NCBI GenBank assembly: GCA_036489395.1
Contig: DASXFW010000168.1
Coordinates: 1 to 64,000, forward strand
Source of the DNA: JASHVB01 sp036489395
GTDB taxonomy: Bacteria; Pseudomonadota; Alphaproteobacteria; Acetobacterales; Acetobacteraceae
DNA length: 64,000 bases
Reading direction: 5' to 3'
The notes beneath the pieces were generated by a model. It was not told where the DNA came from. It did no database searches and saw nothing but the letters and a program-made list of their open reading frames with translations. This document shows, one piece after another, positions 1 to 7,671 of this stretch. The translations under genes were made by a program, and so were the position numbers. Each line of letters begins with the position of its first letter. The first letter of the stretch is position 1.

Positions 1-213
1 GTGCACATCGTTCAATTCCGTCGCTGTCTGCGGCTCGACCAGAAGCACGTCTTCGACCAGAAGGCCGGCATCGCGCAGCTCTTGCGCCAGTGCGTTCTCG
101 TAGAGCGTTTCGACAAACCCAACCCCGCGCGTATTCAGCACGGTGAATGCGCAGCCGGCCACCTGCCCCGACAGATCATTCAGCCGCGCACTATCTGCGT
201 GTTCTGCGTCCAT
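1..213 (-). CDS. GxxExxY family protein, internally shortened, runs off window
   Basis: The 71 visible residues read leftward from an ATG at 213-211 and continue past the window edge. The N-terminus carries the family signature (LNDLSGQVAGCAFTVLNT, then GVGFVETLYENALAQELR), typical of GxxExxY proteins, a PD-(D/E)XK-like family of unknown function. In usual members about 20-25 residues (a beta-hairpin ending in Y-x-A-D) separate the 'ELRxAGL' helix from the 'LLVEDVLLVE' strand. Here the two are joined directly, which looks like an in-frame deletion that removes part of the nuclease-like core. The upstream flank reads NADDRRWTQ in another frame, like the leaders these genes often carry. Probably non-functional, but the C-terminus is not visible. 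Confidence 0.6.
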   Translation of the reverse strand, partial: MDAEHADSARLNDLSGQVAGCAFTVLNTRGVGFVETLYENALAQELRDAGLLVEDVLLVEPQTATELNDVH

Positions 214-497
214 CGTCTGTCATCTGCGTTAAAATACTTGCTTCGCGATGCTGCCAACAATCGATGACGGAAGGCCTGACGCACCCACGTCGCAGCCGGC
301 GTGCGAGGTTTCGCACTCACGGATTCAAGCAGGAGCGAACAGTCAGAACGGCTTGGGTGATGGAGAGACGGGTTTGAAGGACCGGCCTGGGCGCAAAGCT
401 GCCGAGTATCGGCGGAATGAGACGTCTGTTTCCGCGACCGCCTGATGAGTCGGGCCATGACAGACGTGGGTCGAGACCCGACATTCAAACTGACCCG

Positions 498-872
498 CTA
501 CCCGCTGATCGCCAGCATCGCGTCACTCTGCCGTCCGTGCACCATGATGCGGTGCATCTGGTCCCACAGCGCCTCGTGCGCGATCGGGTCCTGCCCCCGC
601 AGGATCGGTCGCAACCGCTGCGCCACGTAGGCCGCGACCAGATCGGGCAGCGGCCCGGCGATGCCGTGCACGCCATCGCCGGTCTCGACGCGCAGGAAAT
701 GCTGCCGCACGCGGAAATGCGTCGCATCGACTGGCTCGCCCCCCTCGAAATCGTCGCGCATGCGGTATTCGGGATAGATGTCGATCGGCCGGACCAGCCG
801 CTCCTCCCAGCAGGGCCCGTCGGTTTGCAGGGTCCCGGACAGGCGCAGCACGCGCACCGCGGTGATCGGCAT
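498..872 (-). pseudogene. N-terminal remnant of an enolase-superfamily (mandelate racemase/muconate lactonizing) enzyme
   Basis: The 124-residue frame starts MPITAVRVLRLSGTL and contains RVETGDGVHGIAGPLPDLV and LRGQDPIAHEALWDQM, the layout of the N-terminal capping domain of mandelate racemase/muconate lactonizing enzymes. It stops right after SDAMLAISG, where family members continue into the catalytic barrel (about 370-400 residues in all). No barrel motifs follow in any minus-strand frame down to position 214. I therefore read it as a decayed gene. The substrate class cannot be told from the cap alone. Confidence 0.55.
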
Positions 873-1191
873 GGGGAAAACTCCGGCAGGACCGGCGCAA
901 CTGGCCGGGCGGTTTACCGATCGTCAAGCATTGCCGTGCTGTCGGCGCTGGCCATGCAGGACCGGACTGCGGCGCAGCGCCGTTTGCAGGAGGTGCGGAG
1001 CGCATCGGCAGGCGTGTTGCGCTGCCTCGACGGGTTCGGCCGCGCCTATCCCAGCGCGATGCGCCAGGGGCAGGACTCGGGCGGCGCGGCCGGCAGGGTG
1101 CGACAGGCTGCCTGACGATCGAACTGATCGCACGGTTGAACTGATCCCGCGGTCGCGCGATATGGCGGTGCCGCCGCCGGGAGACACAACC
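873..1191. other. Intergenic stretch, no supported gene
   Basis: About 320 bases between the enolase remnant and the lipoprotein gene. A short plus-strand frame (954-1115, helical, arginine- and alanine-rich) is open but has no recognisable homologue and no clear ribosome site, so I do not call it. No repeat or RNA gene was seen. Confidence 0.4.
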
Positions 1192-1638
1192 GTGAAGCTG
1201 CCGCGTTTCCTCCAGACGACCGTGCTGTGCCTCGCAGTGGTGCTGACGGCGTGTGCGCCGGTTCCGGCCACCGGGCCCGACACCATGGCGCTGGACTGCC
1301 CTGCCCGCTTCGGACCGCCGCTGCTGATCTTCCAGCTCTATATGGGGCGCTCGATGCCGCCGTTCGGCGAGGTCACCGATGCGGACTGGGACGCCTTCGT
1401 GGACAGGGTGGTGACGCCGGCGTTGCCCAACGGCTTCACCACGTTCGACGCGAACGGCGGCTGGATGAGCCCGGCCTCGGGAAAGACAATCCGGGAACGC
1501 ACCAAGGTGCTGATGACCGCGCTGCCCAATGCGCCGGACAGCATCGCCAAGGTCAAGCAGATCCGCAACGATTACCAAGTGAAATTCCACCAGCAGGTCG
1601 TCGGCATGACGGTCAGCCCGGCATGCGGATCGTTCTGA
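1192..1638 (+). CDS. DUF3574 lipoprotein
   Basis: Predicted lipoprotein of 148 residues. The GTG start at 1192 (VKLPRFLQ) was chosen because it gives a clean signal peptide ending in the lipobox LTAC at about residues 17-20 and follows a GGGAG motif; an ATG at 1162 would add ten residues before it. The mature part (CPARFGPPLLIFQLYMGRS, then VTDADWDAFVDRVVTPALPNGFT and FHQQVVGMTVSPAC) matches the DUF3574 family of small periplasmic proteins of unknown function. It stands alone, with the remnant of an opposite-strand gene upstream and a sensor kinase downstream. Confidence 0.75.
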   Translation: MKLPRFLQTTVLCLAVVLTACAPVPATGPDTMALDCPARFGPPLLIFQLYMGRSMPPFGEVTDADWDAFVDRVVTPALPNGFTTFDANGGWMSPASGKTIRERTKVLMTALPNAPDSIAKVKQIRNDYQVKFHQQVVGMTVSPACGSF

Positions 1639-1923
1639 CTGTCGTTGCTGTGGTGCTACAAATTCGTGAAAATTATCCAGCGCGCTGTAACGGTCCGCTG
1701 ACGGTGTAGTACCGTGCCACGAACAGTTGACGACCGCCGGTGGATTTCGCGGCCGGATATCGTCAAGAATTGCAACAGTTCGACAAGGAGCCAACGGCGC
1801 CCAACAGAATTTGATTGACCAGGGGCGCTTGGGCGACCACAACATTTCGCGAGGTCCAGAACGCAGAAATTGAACAGCCCTCCTGATTGCGCCGGACGGT
1901 GATGAGGCGATGACGTACCCGGA
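1639..1923. other. Intergenic region upstream of the sensor kinase
   Basis: About 285 bases, somewhat AT-richer than its surroundings, presumably holding the lipoprotein terminator and the sensor kinase promoter. I could not pick out a convincing hairpin or promoter pair. Confidence 0.35.
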
Positions 1924-4119
1924 ATGAAGATATTCCGCGATTCCGCACCGACCCATTTGATGGAGCGACGGGTGACCGCGTTCCTGATTCCGTTGGCCAC
2001 TCTTCTGCTGCTCGTCTGCACCTGGGCCGGGACATACGACGCTGTTCGCGCCCATCGTCAGGAAGCGGAATCCCACCTCACCGCCGAACTGACAGGCCAG
2101 GCGCTGTCGCTGGAAACGCGGCTGCAGCATGAACTGATGGTAACCAGCGAGACGCTGCGCATGCTGGCAAGTGCGATTCAGGCCGATCCCGCCGGATTCG
2201 ACCTCCACGCCTGGCAGCACGAGACCACCGACATGGCGGCCGGCCGGGCGATCCTGATCGCCAACGCTGCCGGCGTGGTGCGCGCCAGCACGCGGCCCGG
2301 CTTGCTCGGGCTCGATGTTGCATCGCAGGACTATTTCCGTGCGGCCCGCGGTCGCGAAGCGCATGACGCGCGCGTGGTGACCGGTGCGCTCCGGCGCGGC
2401 GCGGTGCCGTGGCAGTGGGAGCTCACCCTGGCCCGCCGCCTGGAGCACCCTGACGGCAGCTTCGCCGGCGTCATTGCCGCACCGGTCGATACCGCGTCGC
2501 TGACCGAGACCGATCACGGCTTCGATCTGGGCGCCAATGGGGTGATCGCCCTGGAGTCCACCGATGATGCACGGTTGCATCCGCTGGTTGGCGGCGCCGA
2601 TCTGGCGGACGACAGCTCAATCGCCGGATCCGGATTGGCTGCGGCAATCGGCGCGGCGCACGAGGGGGTGTGGACCGGTAGCCTGCCGGACGAGGGCATC
2701 CAGCGCACCGTGGCGTTCCGCCACGTTCCCGGCAGCAACCTCGCGGTCCTCGCCGGCGTGGATCCAGTGGAGGCGATGCGGTCGGCGGCGGCCCGGGACG
2801 ATCAGGCCTGGCAGATTGCCGCTGCGGCCAGCCTGATCCTGCTTGGCACCGCCGCCTCGCTGCTGTGGCTGAACGCTCGCAACGACCGGCGCGCGGCGGC
2901 GCTGGAGCACGACCAGGCGGTGCTGACGGCGCGTATGCGCCAGCTTGAGGCGGCGCTCGCCGGAATGGGCGACGGCATCATGATGGTCGATGCCGAGCTG
3001 CGGCTGGTGGAGTGGAACGCCAGTTTCCCGGACCTGACCGGCGTGCCGCGCGACATCCTGCATGTCGGCATGAGCATGGAGGAAATGGTGCGCGCCCAGG
3101 CGGTGGCCGGCGAGTTCGGCACCGTCGATGTCGAGGCCGAAGTGAAGCGGCGCATGGCATCGATCCGAACCGGCGGCAGCACCGGCATGATTCAGCGACC
3201 GCGTCCGGACGGGCGGGTGCTGGAGCTGCGGCGCAATCCGCTGCCCGGGGGCGGCTTCGTGACGCTGTACACCGACGTGAGCATGCGGCACGCGATGGAG
3301 CAGCGGCTGCACCAGTCGGAGAAGATGGCGGCGGTGGGCCGGCTCACGGCGGGTGTGGCACATGATTTCAACAACCTGCTGGCCACCATCGTCGGCAGCG
3401 CCGAGCTGATCGAGCGGCAGGTTGGCCGCGATTCGGCGTTGGCGCGGCGGCTGGAGCTGATCATGCAGGCGGCTGGGCGGGGCAGCGACCTCGTGCGGCA
3501 GCTTCTGGCCTTCGCCCGGCAGCAGCCGTTGGAGCCGGTGCTGGTCAATCTCAACCAGATCCTGGAAGGCATGGCAGCGCTGCTGCGCGCCACGGTCGGC
3601 AGCCGCATCAGGGTGGAGACGAAGCTGGCGAACGGGCTATGGCAGGCGCTGGTCGATCCGGTGCAGATCGAGCATGTGGTGCTCAACCTGGCGATCAACG
3701 CACGCGACGCGATGGCGGACGGCGGTTCCCTGACGGTGGTCACCGCGAACATCCTGCTGGGCGAGCAGCACAGCGGCGCGGACCTGGCACCGGGCGAATA
3801 CGTCACGGTGGCGCTGACCGACATCGGAACGGGCATGACGGACGACGTGCTGCGCAAGGTGTTCGAGCCGTTCTTCACCACCAAGGGCCCAGGGCGCGAA
3901 TCGGGACTGGGCCTGAGCCAGGTGTATGGCGTCGCCAGCCAGTCCGGCGGCGGCGTGGAGATCGTCAGCCAGTACGGCCAGGGCACAACGGTCACGGTTT
4001 TCCTGCCGCGCGGCAAGGCGGACGCGTCGCGCCCGCCGGCGCGACCGAGGCGGATCGGCCAGGTCGAAGCCGAGGCGCAACATCCGTCAGCCGCGCGCCG
4101 GCGCGCCGAGGCAGGTTAG
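1924..4119 (+). CDS. Membrane sensor histidine kinase (Cache-like sensor, PAS, HisKA, HATPase)
   Basis: 731-residue inner-membrane kinase. TM1 is at about residues 17-37 and TM2 at 298-317, enclosing a periplasmic Cache-type ligand domain (ILIANAAGVVRASTRPGLLG). A PAS-like domain follows (about 340-460, MVDAELRLVEWNASFPDLTG). The kinase core has the phosphoacceptor His480 in GVAHDFNNLL, the N box around Asn592 (LNLAINARDAM), the G1 box from Asp633 (DIGTGM), the F box FEPFFTTK and the G2 box GLGLSQVYG. HDFNNLL kinases often carry a C-terminal receiver; this one ends soon after the catalytic domain in a basic tail. No response regulator is adjacent, so its partner must lie elsewhere. Ligand unknown. 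Confidence 0.85.
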   Translation: MKIFRDSAPTHLMERRVTAFLIPLATLLLLVCTWAGTYDAVRAHRQEAESHLTAELTGQALSLETRLQHELMVTSETLRMLASAIQADPAGFDLHAWQHETTDMAAGRAILIANAAGVVRASTRPGLLGLDVASQDYFRAARGREAHDARVVTGALRRGAVPWQWELTLARRLEHPDGSFAGVIAAPVDTASLTETDHGFDLGANGVIALESTDDARLHPLVGGADLADDSSIAGSGLAAAIGAAHEGVWTGSLPDEGIQRTVAFRHVPGSNLAVLAGVDPVEAMRSAAARDDQAWQIAAAASLILLGTAASLLWLNARNDRRAAALEHDQAVLTARMRQLEAALAGMGDGIMMVDAELRLVEWNASFPDLTGVPRDILHVGMSMEEMVRAQAVAGEFGTVDVEAEVKRRMASIRTGGSTGMIQRPRPDGRVLELRRNPLPGGGFVTLYTDVSMRHAMEQRLHQSEKMAAVGRLTAGVAHDFNNLLATIVGSAELIERQVGRDSALARRLELIMQAAGRGSDLVRQLLAFARQQPLEPVLVNLNQILEGMAALLRATVGSRIRVETKLANGLWQALVDPVQIEHVVLNLAINARDAMADGGSLTVVTANILLGEQHSGADLAPGEYVTVALTDIGTGMTDDVLRKVFEPFFTTKGPGRESGLGLSQVYGVASQSGGGVEIVSQYGQGTTVTVFLPRGKADASRPPARPRRIGQVEAEAQHPSAARRRAEAG

Positions 4120-4151
4120 GCTCGGCGGCGACATAAACGGCGAGCCACGGG

Positions 4152-4183
4152 CTTCCGCCGCCCGCGGAATCCTCGTATCGACT
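4152..4183 (+). repeat. Shared leader element, copy 1 (29 nt before the SDR start)
   Basis: A 32-bp stretch beginning CTTCCGCCGCCC and ending CGTATCGACT. It matches 27 of 32 positions of the element at 5877-5908, and both copies end 28-29 nt before a start codon. It may be a promoter/5' leader or operator common to the SDR and FAH genes. The function is inferred from position only. Confidence 0.5.
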
Positions 4184-4212
4184 CATCATCCCTGACGATC
4201 GAGGAGTTGCGC

Positions 4213-4962
4213 ATGACCGGAAGGCTCGCGGGCAAGACCGCCTTCGTCACCGCCGCCGCACAGGGCATCGGCCGCGCGACTGCATTGGCATTCGCGGCCG
4301 CCGGCGCGCAGGTCATCGCCACCGACGTGAACGAGGCGCTGGTGCACCAGATCGCCTCCGACCGGATCCGCACGGCCAAACTGGACGTGCTGCACGAGGC
4401 CGATGTCGCCCGCGCGGCGAGCGACGCCGGCGCGGTCGATATCCTGTTCAATTGCGCCGGCTTCGTGCACCAGGGGCCGATCCTGGATGCGACCGATCTG
4501 GAATGGGATTTCGCGTTCGAACTGAACGCGCGATCGATGTTCCGCACGATGCGCATGTTCTTGCCGGGCATGCTGGAACGCGGCCACGGCGTCATCCTCA
4601 ACATGGCATCGGTCGCTTCCAGCCTGAAGGGCGTGTCGAACCGGTTCGTGTACAGCGCGACCAAGGCGGCGGTGATCGGCATGACGAAATCCGTCGCGAT
4701 GGACTACGTGACGCGCGGCATCCGCTGCAATTGCCTGTGCCCGGGGACGGTGCACACGCCCAGCCTGGACGAGCGGATTCAGGCGAATGCGGGCGCGGCC
4801 GGAGGGGTCGAGGAAGCGCGCGCGGCGTTCATCGCGCGGCAGCCGATGGGGCGGCTGGGGACACCGGAGGAGATCGCGGGGCTGGCGGTGTACCTCGCGT
4901 CGGACGAGGCACAGTTCATCACCGGGCAGGCGGTGTTGATCGACGGCGGGCTGACTTTGTGA
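4213..4962 (+). CDS. DHRS6-like short-chain dehydrogenase, probable 2-keto-3-deoxy-L-fuconate dehydrogenase
   Basis: 249-residue NAD(P)-dependent SDR. The ATG at 4213 follows GAGGAG with a 6-nt gap; a TTG two codons earlier is less likely. It has the cofactor loop VTAAAQGIG, the NCAG motif and the catalytic YSATK (Tyr147, Lys151), the same numbering as mammalian DHRS6/BDH2, which it resembles throughout (FNCAGFVHQG, GIRCNCLCPGTVHTPSL, LASDEAQFITG). Bacterial members of this subgroup oxidise 2-keto-3-deoxy-L-fuconate/rhamnonate in non-phosphorylative L-fucose/L-rhamnose breakdown. The next pathway enzyme type, an FAH hydrolase, lies at 5937 with the same leader element, which supports that role. 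Exact substrate is inferred. Confidence 0.8.
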   Translation: MTGRLAGKTAFVTAAAQGIGRATALAFAAAGAQVIATDVNEALVHQIASDRIRTAKLDVLHEADVARAASDAGAVDILFNCAGFVHQGPILDATDLEWDFAFELNARSMFRTMRMFLPGMLERGHGVILNMASVASSLKGVSNRFVYSATKAAVIGMTKSVAMDYVTRGIRCNCLCPGTVHTPSLDERIQANAGAAGGVEEARAAFIARQPMGRLGTPEEIAGLAVYLASDEAQFITGQAVLIDGGLTL

Positions 4963-4980
4963 GGCGAAGTGGAACAGGCG

Positions 4981-5244
4981 ATGACCCACGCTGCACTACA
5001 TGACCTAAAGCGCATAATTGAGGCGATGGCCAGGAAGTCAGCCCTGGGACCGCGTGTTCGGCACGTCGAGATCGAAGCGGACGAAGCTGTCGAAGGTGGG
5101 CCCTTTCTGCGCGTGATGCTTGAACTCGACCATACGGACGATCTGCAGTGGGATTCTGTGGAACCACTGGTCCGCTCGATCGAAGATTCGGTTGCGGCTG
5201 TCGATGAGCGCTTTCCGAGTGTATATTTTGCCGACGCCGCATAG
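4981..5244 (+). CDS. Small acidic partner protein of a HEPN gene
   Basis: 87 residues from ATG 4981; an in-frame GTG at 4969 is also possible and neither has a strong ribosome site. Acidic and soluble, ending DERFPSVYFADAA. No nucleotidyltransferase GS motif is visible, so it is not a normal MNT-type antitoxin, although its acidic beta-strand segment (FLRVMLELDHTDDLQWDSV) could be a reduced version of one. The stop codon overlaps the GTG of the HEPN gene by one base (TAGTG), so translation is probably coupled. Proposed role: antitoxin or regulator of the HEPN protein. I do not recognise a named family. Confidence 0.6.
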   Translation: MTHAALHDLKRIIEAMARKSALGPRVRHVEIEADEAVEGGPFLRVMLELDHTDDLQWDSVEPLVRSIEDSVAAVDERFPSVYFADAA

Positions 5245-5804
5245 TGGCAACATACGATCATGACCTGCTACAGGTTGCACAGCACCTGGCACGCCGGCGG
5301 GCGGGGCAACGTGGCAAGCTACCATCGGCGCGGATCCGACGCAGCATCTCGACGGCCTATTATGCGCTGTTTCACTTTGTCCTCGATGAGGCCGCTCGCA
5401 CGTTGATTGGTACGCACAACGACCTTCGGCGGCGGCGCAGGGTCGTCGCCAGGACGTTCGGTCACGGCGGCATGAGAATAGCACTTGAGAAGGTCCGGAG
5501 TCCTGTCGTCGATGGGTCAGTCGCCGATCTCCTTCGCTCACGCGGCACCGCCGCGGGCTCAGTTGCGTCTCCCGATTTCGCCAGGAACCTCGCGAGCGCG
5601 TTTTTCGACGCGCAAAGCAAGCTCTACGACGCTGACTATGACCTCAACAAAGAGTTCAGCGAAGCCGACGCGCACGTTTTGATTTCCCGGTTGCAGCGCG
5701 TGATCGCGGACTGGCGGATGGCGAGCACGACTGCCGACATTGATTTCAAGCATTCGCTTTGCATGCTCATGCTGCTCAAGGGGCAGCTTCGGCGCGAGAC
5801 CTGA
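5244..5804 (+). CDS. HEPN-like domain protein
   Basis: 186 residues from a GTG start that overlaps the previous stop. The N-terminal helix IRRSISTAYYALFHFVLDEAA is the classic HEPN/UPF0332 signature; such proteins are all-helical and often act as RNases in toxin-antitoxin and abortive-infection systems. The canonical Rx4-6H catalytic motif is not obvious: the nearest candidates, around RRVVARTFGHGG, have the wrong spacing. It may therefore be an inactive or divergent HEPN. The gene sits inside a metabolic pair (SDR and FAH), which suggests insertion of a mobile two-gene cassette. Confidence 0.65.
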   Translation: MATYDHDLLQVAQHLARRRAGQRGKLPSARIRRSISTAYYALFHFVLDEAARTLIGTHNDLRRRRRVVARTFGHGGMRIALEKVRSPVVDGSVADLLRSRGTAAGSVASPDFARNLASAFFDAQSKLYDADYDLNKEFSEADAHVLISRLQRVIADWRMASTTADIDFKHSLCMLMLLKGQLRRET

Positions 5805-5876
5805 CCAGTTGAGTCGGGGCACTTGCAGCGTCCGACCGCTCACCGGATTCCCACCTCCCATGCGGCGCCTGCCGGA

Positions 5877-5908
5877 CTTCCGCCGCCCCGCGAAACCGCG
5901 TATCGACT
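5877..5908 (+). repeat. Shared leader element, copy 2 (28 nt before the FAH start)
   Basis: Second copy of the 32-bp element at 4152-4183, 27 of 32 bases identical (first 12 and last 10 bases exact). It is followed by GAGGAGGGAG and the FAH start codon. Its presence here suggests the FAH gene has its own promoter or control site rather than relying on read-through from the HEPN unit. Confidence 0.5.
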
Positions 5909-5936
5909 GCGCCGATCCAGAGGAGGGAGACCGACC

Positions 5937-6782
5937 ATGAAGCTGCTGCGCTATGGCCCGCCAGGGGCAGAAAAGCCCGCCATGCTCGACCGCGACGGCA
6001 ACATCCGCTGCCTGTCGTCCGTCGTGCGCGACATCGACGGGTTCTCCCTGTCGGACGCGATGCTGAAGATGATTGCCGGCATCGACCCCACGACGCTGCC
6101 CAAGGTCGATCCCGGCGTGCGCATCGGCCCCTGCGTGGCGCGGCCGGTGAACTACGTGTGCATCGGCCTGAACTACGCCGACCACGCCGCCGAGGCCGGC
6201 ATGCCGATCCCCAAGGAGCCGATCATCTTCCTGAAGTCGCTCGGCGCCATGTGCGGCCCGAACGACGACGTGAAGATGCCGCGCGGCTCGAAGAAGCTGG
6301 ACTGGGAGGTCGAGTTCGGCATCGTCATCGGCAAGACGGCGCGTTACGTGCCAGAGCACGAGTCGATGAATTACGTCGCGGGCTACTGCGTGTGCAACGA
6401 CGTGAGCGAGCGCGAATTCCAGCTCGAGCGCGCCGGCACCTGGGACAAGGGCAAGGGCTGCGACACGTTCGGCCCGACCGGCCCGTGGGTGGTGACCAAG
6501 GACGAAATCCCCGACCCGCAGAACGTGCCGCTGTGGACCGAGGTGAACGGCAAGCGGTTCCAGAACGGCAGCACGAAGACGATGATCTTCGGCGTGGTGA
6601 AGCTGGTCAGCTACGTCAGCCATTTCATTACGCTGCACGCGGGCGACGTGATCGCGACGGGCACGCCGCCTGGCGTCGGCTCGGGCGTCAAGCCGAATCC
6701 GGTGTTCCTGAGGGTCGGCGACGCGATGCGGCTGTCCTGCGAGGGCCTGGGCGTGCAGACGCAACGGGTGGTGGAGGGCTGA
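5937..6782 (+). CDS. FAH-family hydrolase, probable 2,4-diketo-3-deoxy-L-fuconate hydrolase
   Basis: 281-residue member of the fumarylacetoacetate hydrolase fold; ATG 5937 follows GAGGAGGGAG. The metal site is visible as DWEVEFGIVIG (E-x-E) plus the Asp of CNDVSERE, and the substrate-loop motif GDVIATGTPPGVG is intact. Family members act as hydrolases or decarboxylases of acylpyruvates, as ureidoglycolate lyase homologues, or as hydrolases of 2,4-diketo-3-deoxy sugar acids. With a DHRS6-like dehydrogenase nearby under the same leader, the last role (yielding pyruvate and lactate) is most likely. Length and motifs are normal. Confidence 0.8.
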   Translation: MKLLRYGPPGAEKPAMLDRDGNIRCLSSVVRDIDGFSLSDAMLKMIAGIDPTTLPKVDPGVRIGPCVARPVNYVCIGLNYADHAAEAGMPIPKEPIIFLKSLGAMCGPNDDVKMPRGSKKLDWEVEFGIVIGKTARYVPEHESMNYVAGYCVCNDVSEREFQLERAGTWDKGKGCDTFGPTGPWVVTKDEIPDPQNVPLWTEVNGKRFQNGSTKTMIFGVVKLVSYVSHFITLHAGDVIATGTPPGVGSGVKPNPVFLRVGDAMRLSCEGLGVQTQRVVEG

Positions 6783-6811
6783 AAAGCAGGGCGGGACACC
6801 ATCTTCTGCCC

Positions 6812-6840
6812 TTGGCGCGCCCGCCCTCCCCTTCCATACT
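6812..6840 (+). promoter_or_regulatory. Possible leaderless promoter of the BrxD-like cassette
   Basis: TTGGCG at 6812-6817 and CATACT at 6835-6840 are 17 nt apart, and the CATACT ends 6 nt before the ATG at 6847. There is no Shine-Dalgarno sequence. This spacing fits a sigma-70 promoter that starts transcription at or next to the start codon. Confidence 0.35.
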
Positions 6841-6846
6841 GCGACA

Positions 6847-7665
6847 ATGGATGACGCGGAATTTCCAGGCGCCGCCCCAGCCCTGGAGGACACGCTGGCC
6901 GAATGGGACGAGCGTCTGGCCGGCCTCGAACGCGAGGCCGCCGCGATGCTGCGTGCCACGAAACGCCTGCGCAAGGCCGCGCATGAGGGCACGGTGGCCG
7001 GCTTCCCCGCCGCGGTCGCCGAGCTGCAGGACAATGCCGCACGACTGCACGCGACGGTCCACGCCGCCGCGCAGGCCCCCGCCATCGACGTGGCGGAGGC
7101 ATTCGCCAGCGGCCGCTTCCTCGCCGAGCTGGCACAGGCCGCCGCCGCCGCCAATGTGACGCTGGTACAGCGCGACGGCAGGGTCAGCGCCTATCCGGTG
7201 GTGCTGCGGCTGGAGGCCCGCGCCCAGGGCGTGCGCATCGGCCGGCGGCTGGAGCGGCGCATCCGTCCCAGCTTCCTGGCCCGCCACCTGCGCGCCCTCC
7301 AGCAGCGCCCGGGCCGCTTCAGCGCCCGCGCCTTCCTGGACCGCCTGTTCCGCGCCTACGCCGTCCTGGCGCCGCCCCGTGCATCGGACTGGGCGCCGAA
7401 TCGGCCAGGCGAGGGCCCGCTGGTGCCGCTCGCCGACCTGCACGACGTGCTGACCCTGCTGCCCGCCGCCGCTGCCGACTACCCGCTGGAGGAGTTCCTG
7501 GTCGATCTGCTGCAGCTCAATCGCCAGCCGGACGCATGTTCTGGGCGGGGCCACCGGTTCGAACTGGGCGGCTCTACCGGCACCAAGGGCCCCCGGCGGC
7601 TGACGGCATTTGACGAAACCGGCGCGCCGCATGATTTTTACGCCATTCGTTTCTCTCAGGAGTAG
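6847..7665 (+). CDS. Unrecognised protein, first gene of the BrxD-like ATPase cassette
   Basis: 272 residues, no family recognised. Residues 10-90 are helical with coiled-coil character (LAEWDERLAGLEREAAAML, AAVAELQDNAARLH). The middle is basic and arginine-rich (VRIGRRLERRIRPSF), suggesting nucleic-acid or protein contact. The C-terminal part (PLADLHDVLTLLPAAAADYP) may be helical, and the last 40 residues are polar. It has no signal peptide or membrane segment, so is cytosolic. No Shine-Dalgarno precedes the ATG; a promoter-like pair directly abuts it. It is 6 nt from the next gene, so the three genes form one operon. Likely a structural or adaptor subunit. Confidence 0.7.
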   Translation: MDDAEFPGAAPALEDTLAEWDERLAGLEREAAAMLRATKRLRKAAHEGTVAGFPAAVAELQDNAARLHATVHAAAQAPAIDVAEAFASGRFLAELAQAAAAANVTLVQRDGRVSAYPVVLRLEARAQGVRIGRRLERRIRPSFLARHLRALQQRPGRFSARAFLDRLFRAYAVLAPPRASDWAPNRPGEGPLVPLADLHDVLTLLPAAAADYPLEEFLVDLLQLNRQPDACSGRGHRFELGGSTGTKGPRRLTAFDETGAPHDFYAIRFSQE

Positions 7666-7671
7666 CATGCG

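Noticed and set aside
954..1115. Small plus-strand frame beginning MQDRTAAQRRLQ
   Set aside because: No ribosome site, no homologue recognised, and it ends just before a promoter-sized gap; not enough to call a gene.
523..2580. A 685-residue open frame on the minus strand
   Set aside because: It runs antisense through the lipoprotein and the start of the sensor kinase, has no domain pattern, and is rich in Arg, Gly and Ala, as expected for antisense frames of GC-rich genes.
5559..7154. A 531-residue minus-strand frame over the FAH gene
   Set aside because: Low-complexity His/Arg/Ala composition; it is the antisense shadow of the FAH and BrxD-cassette genes, which have clear motifs.
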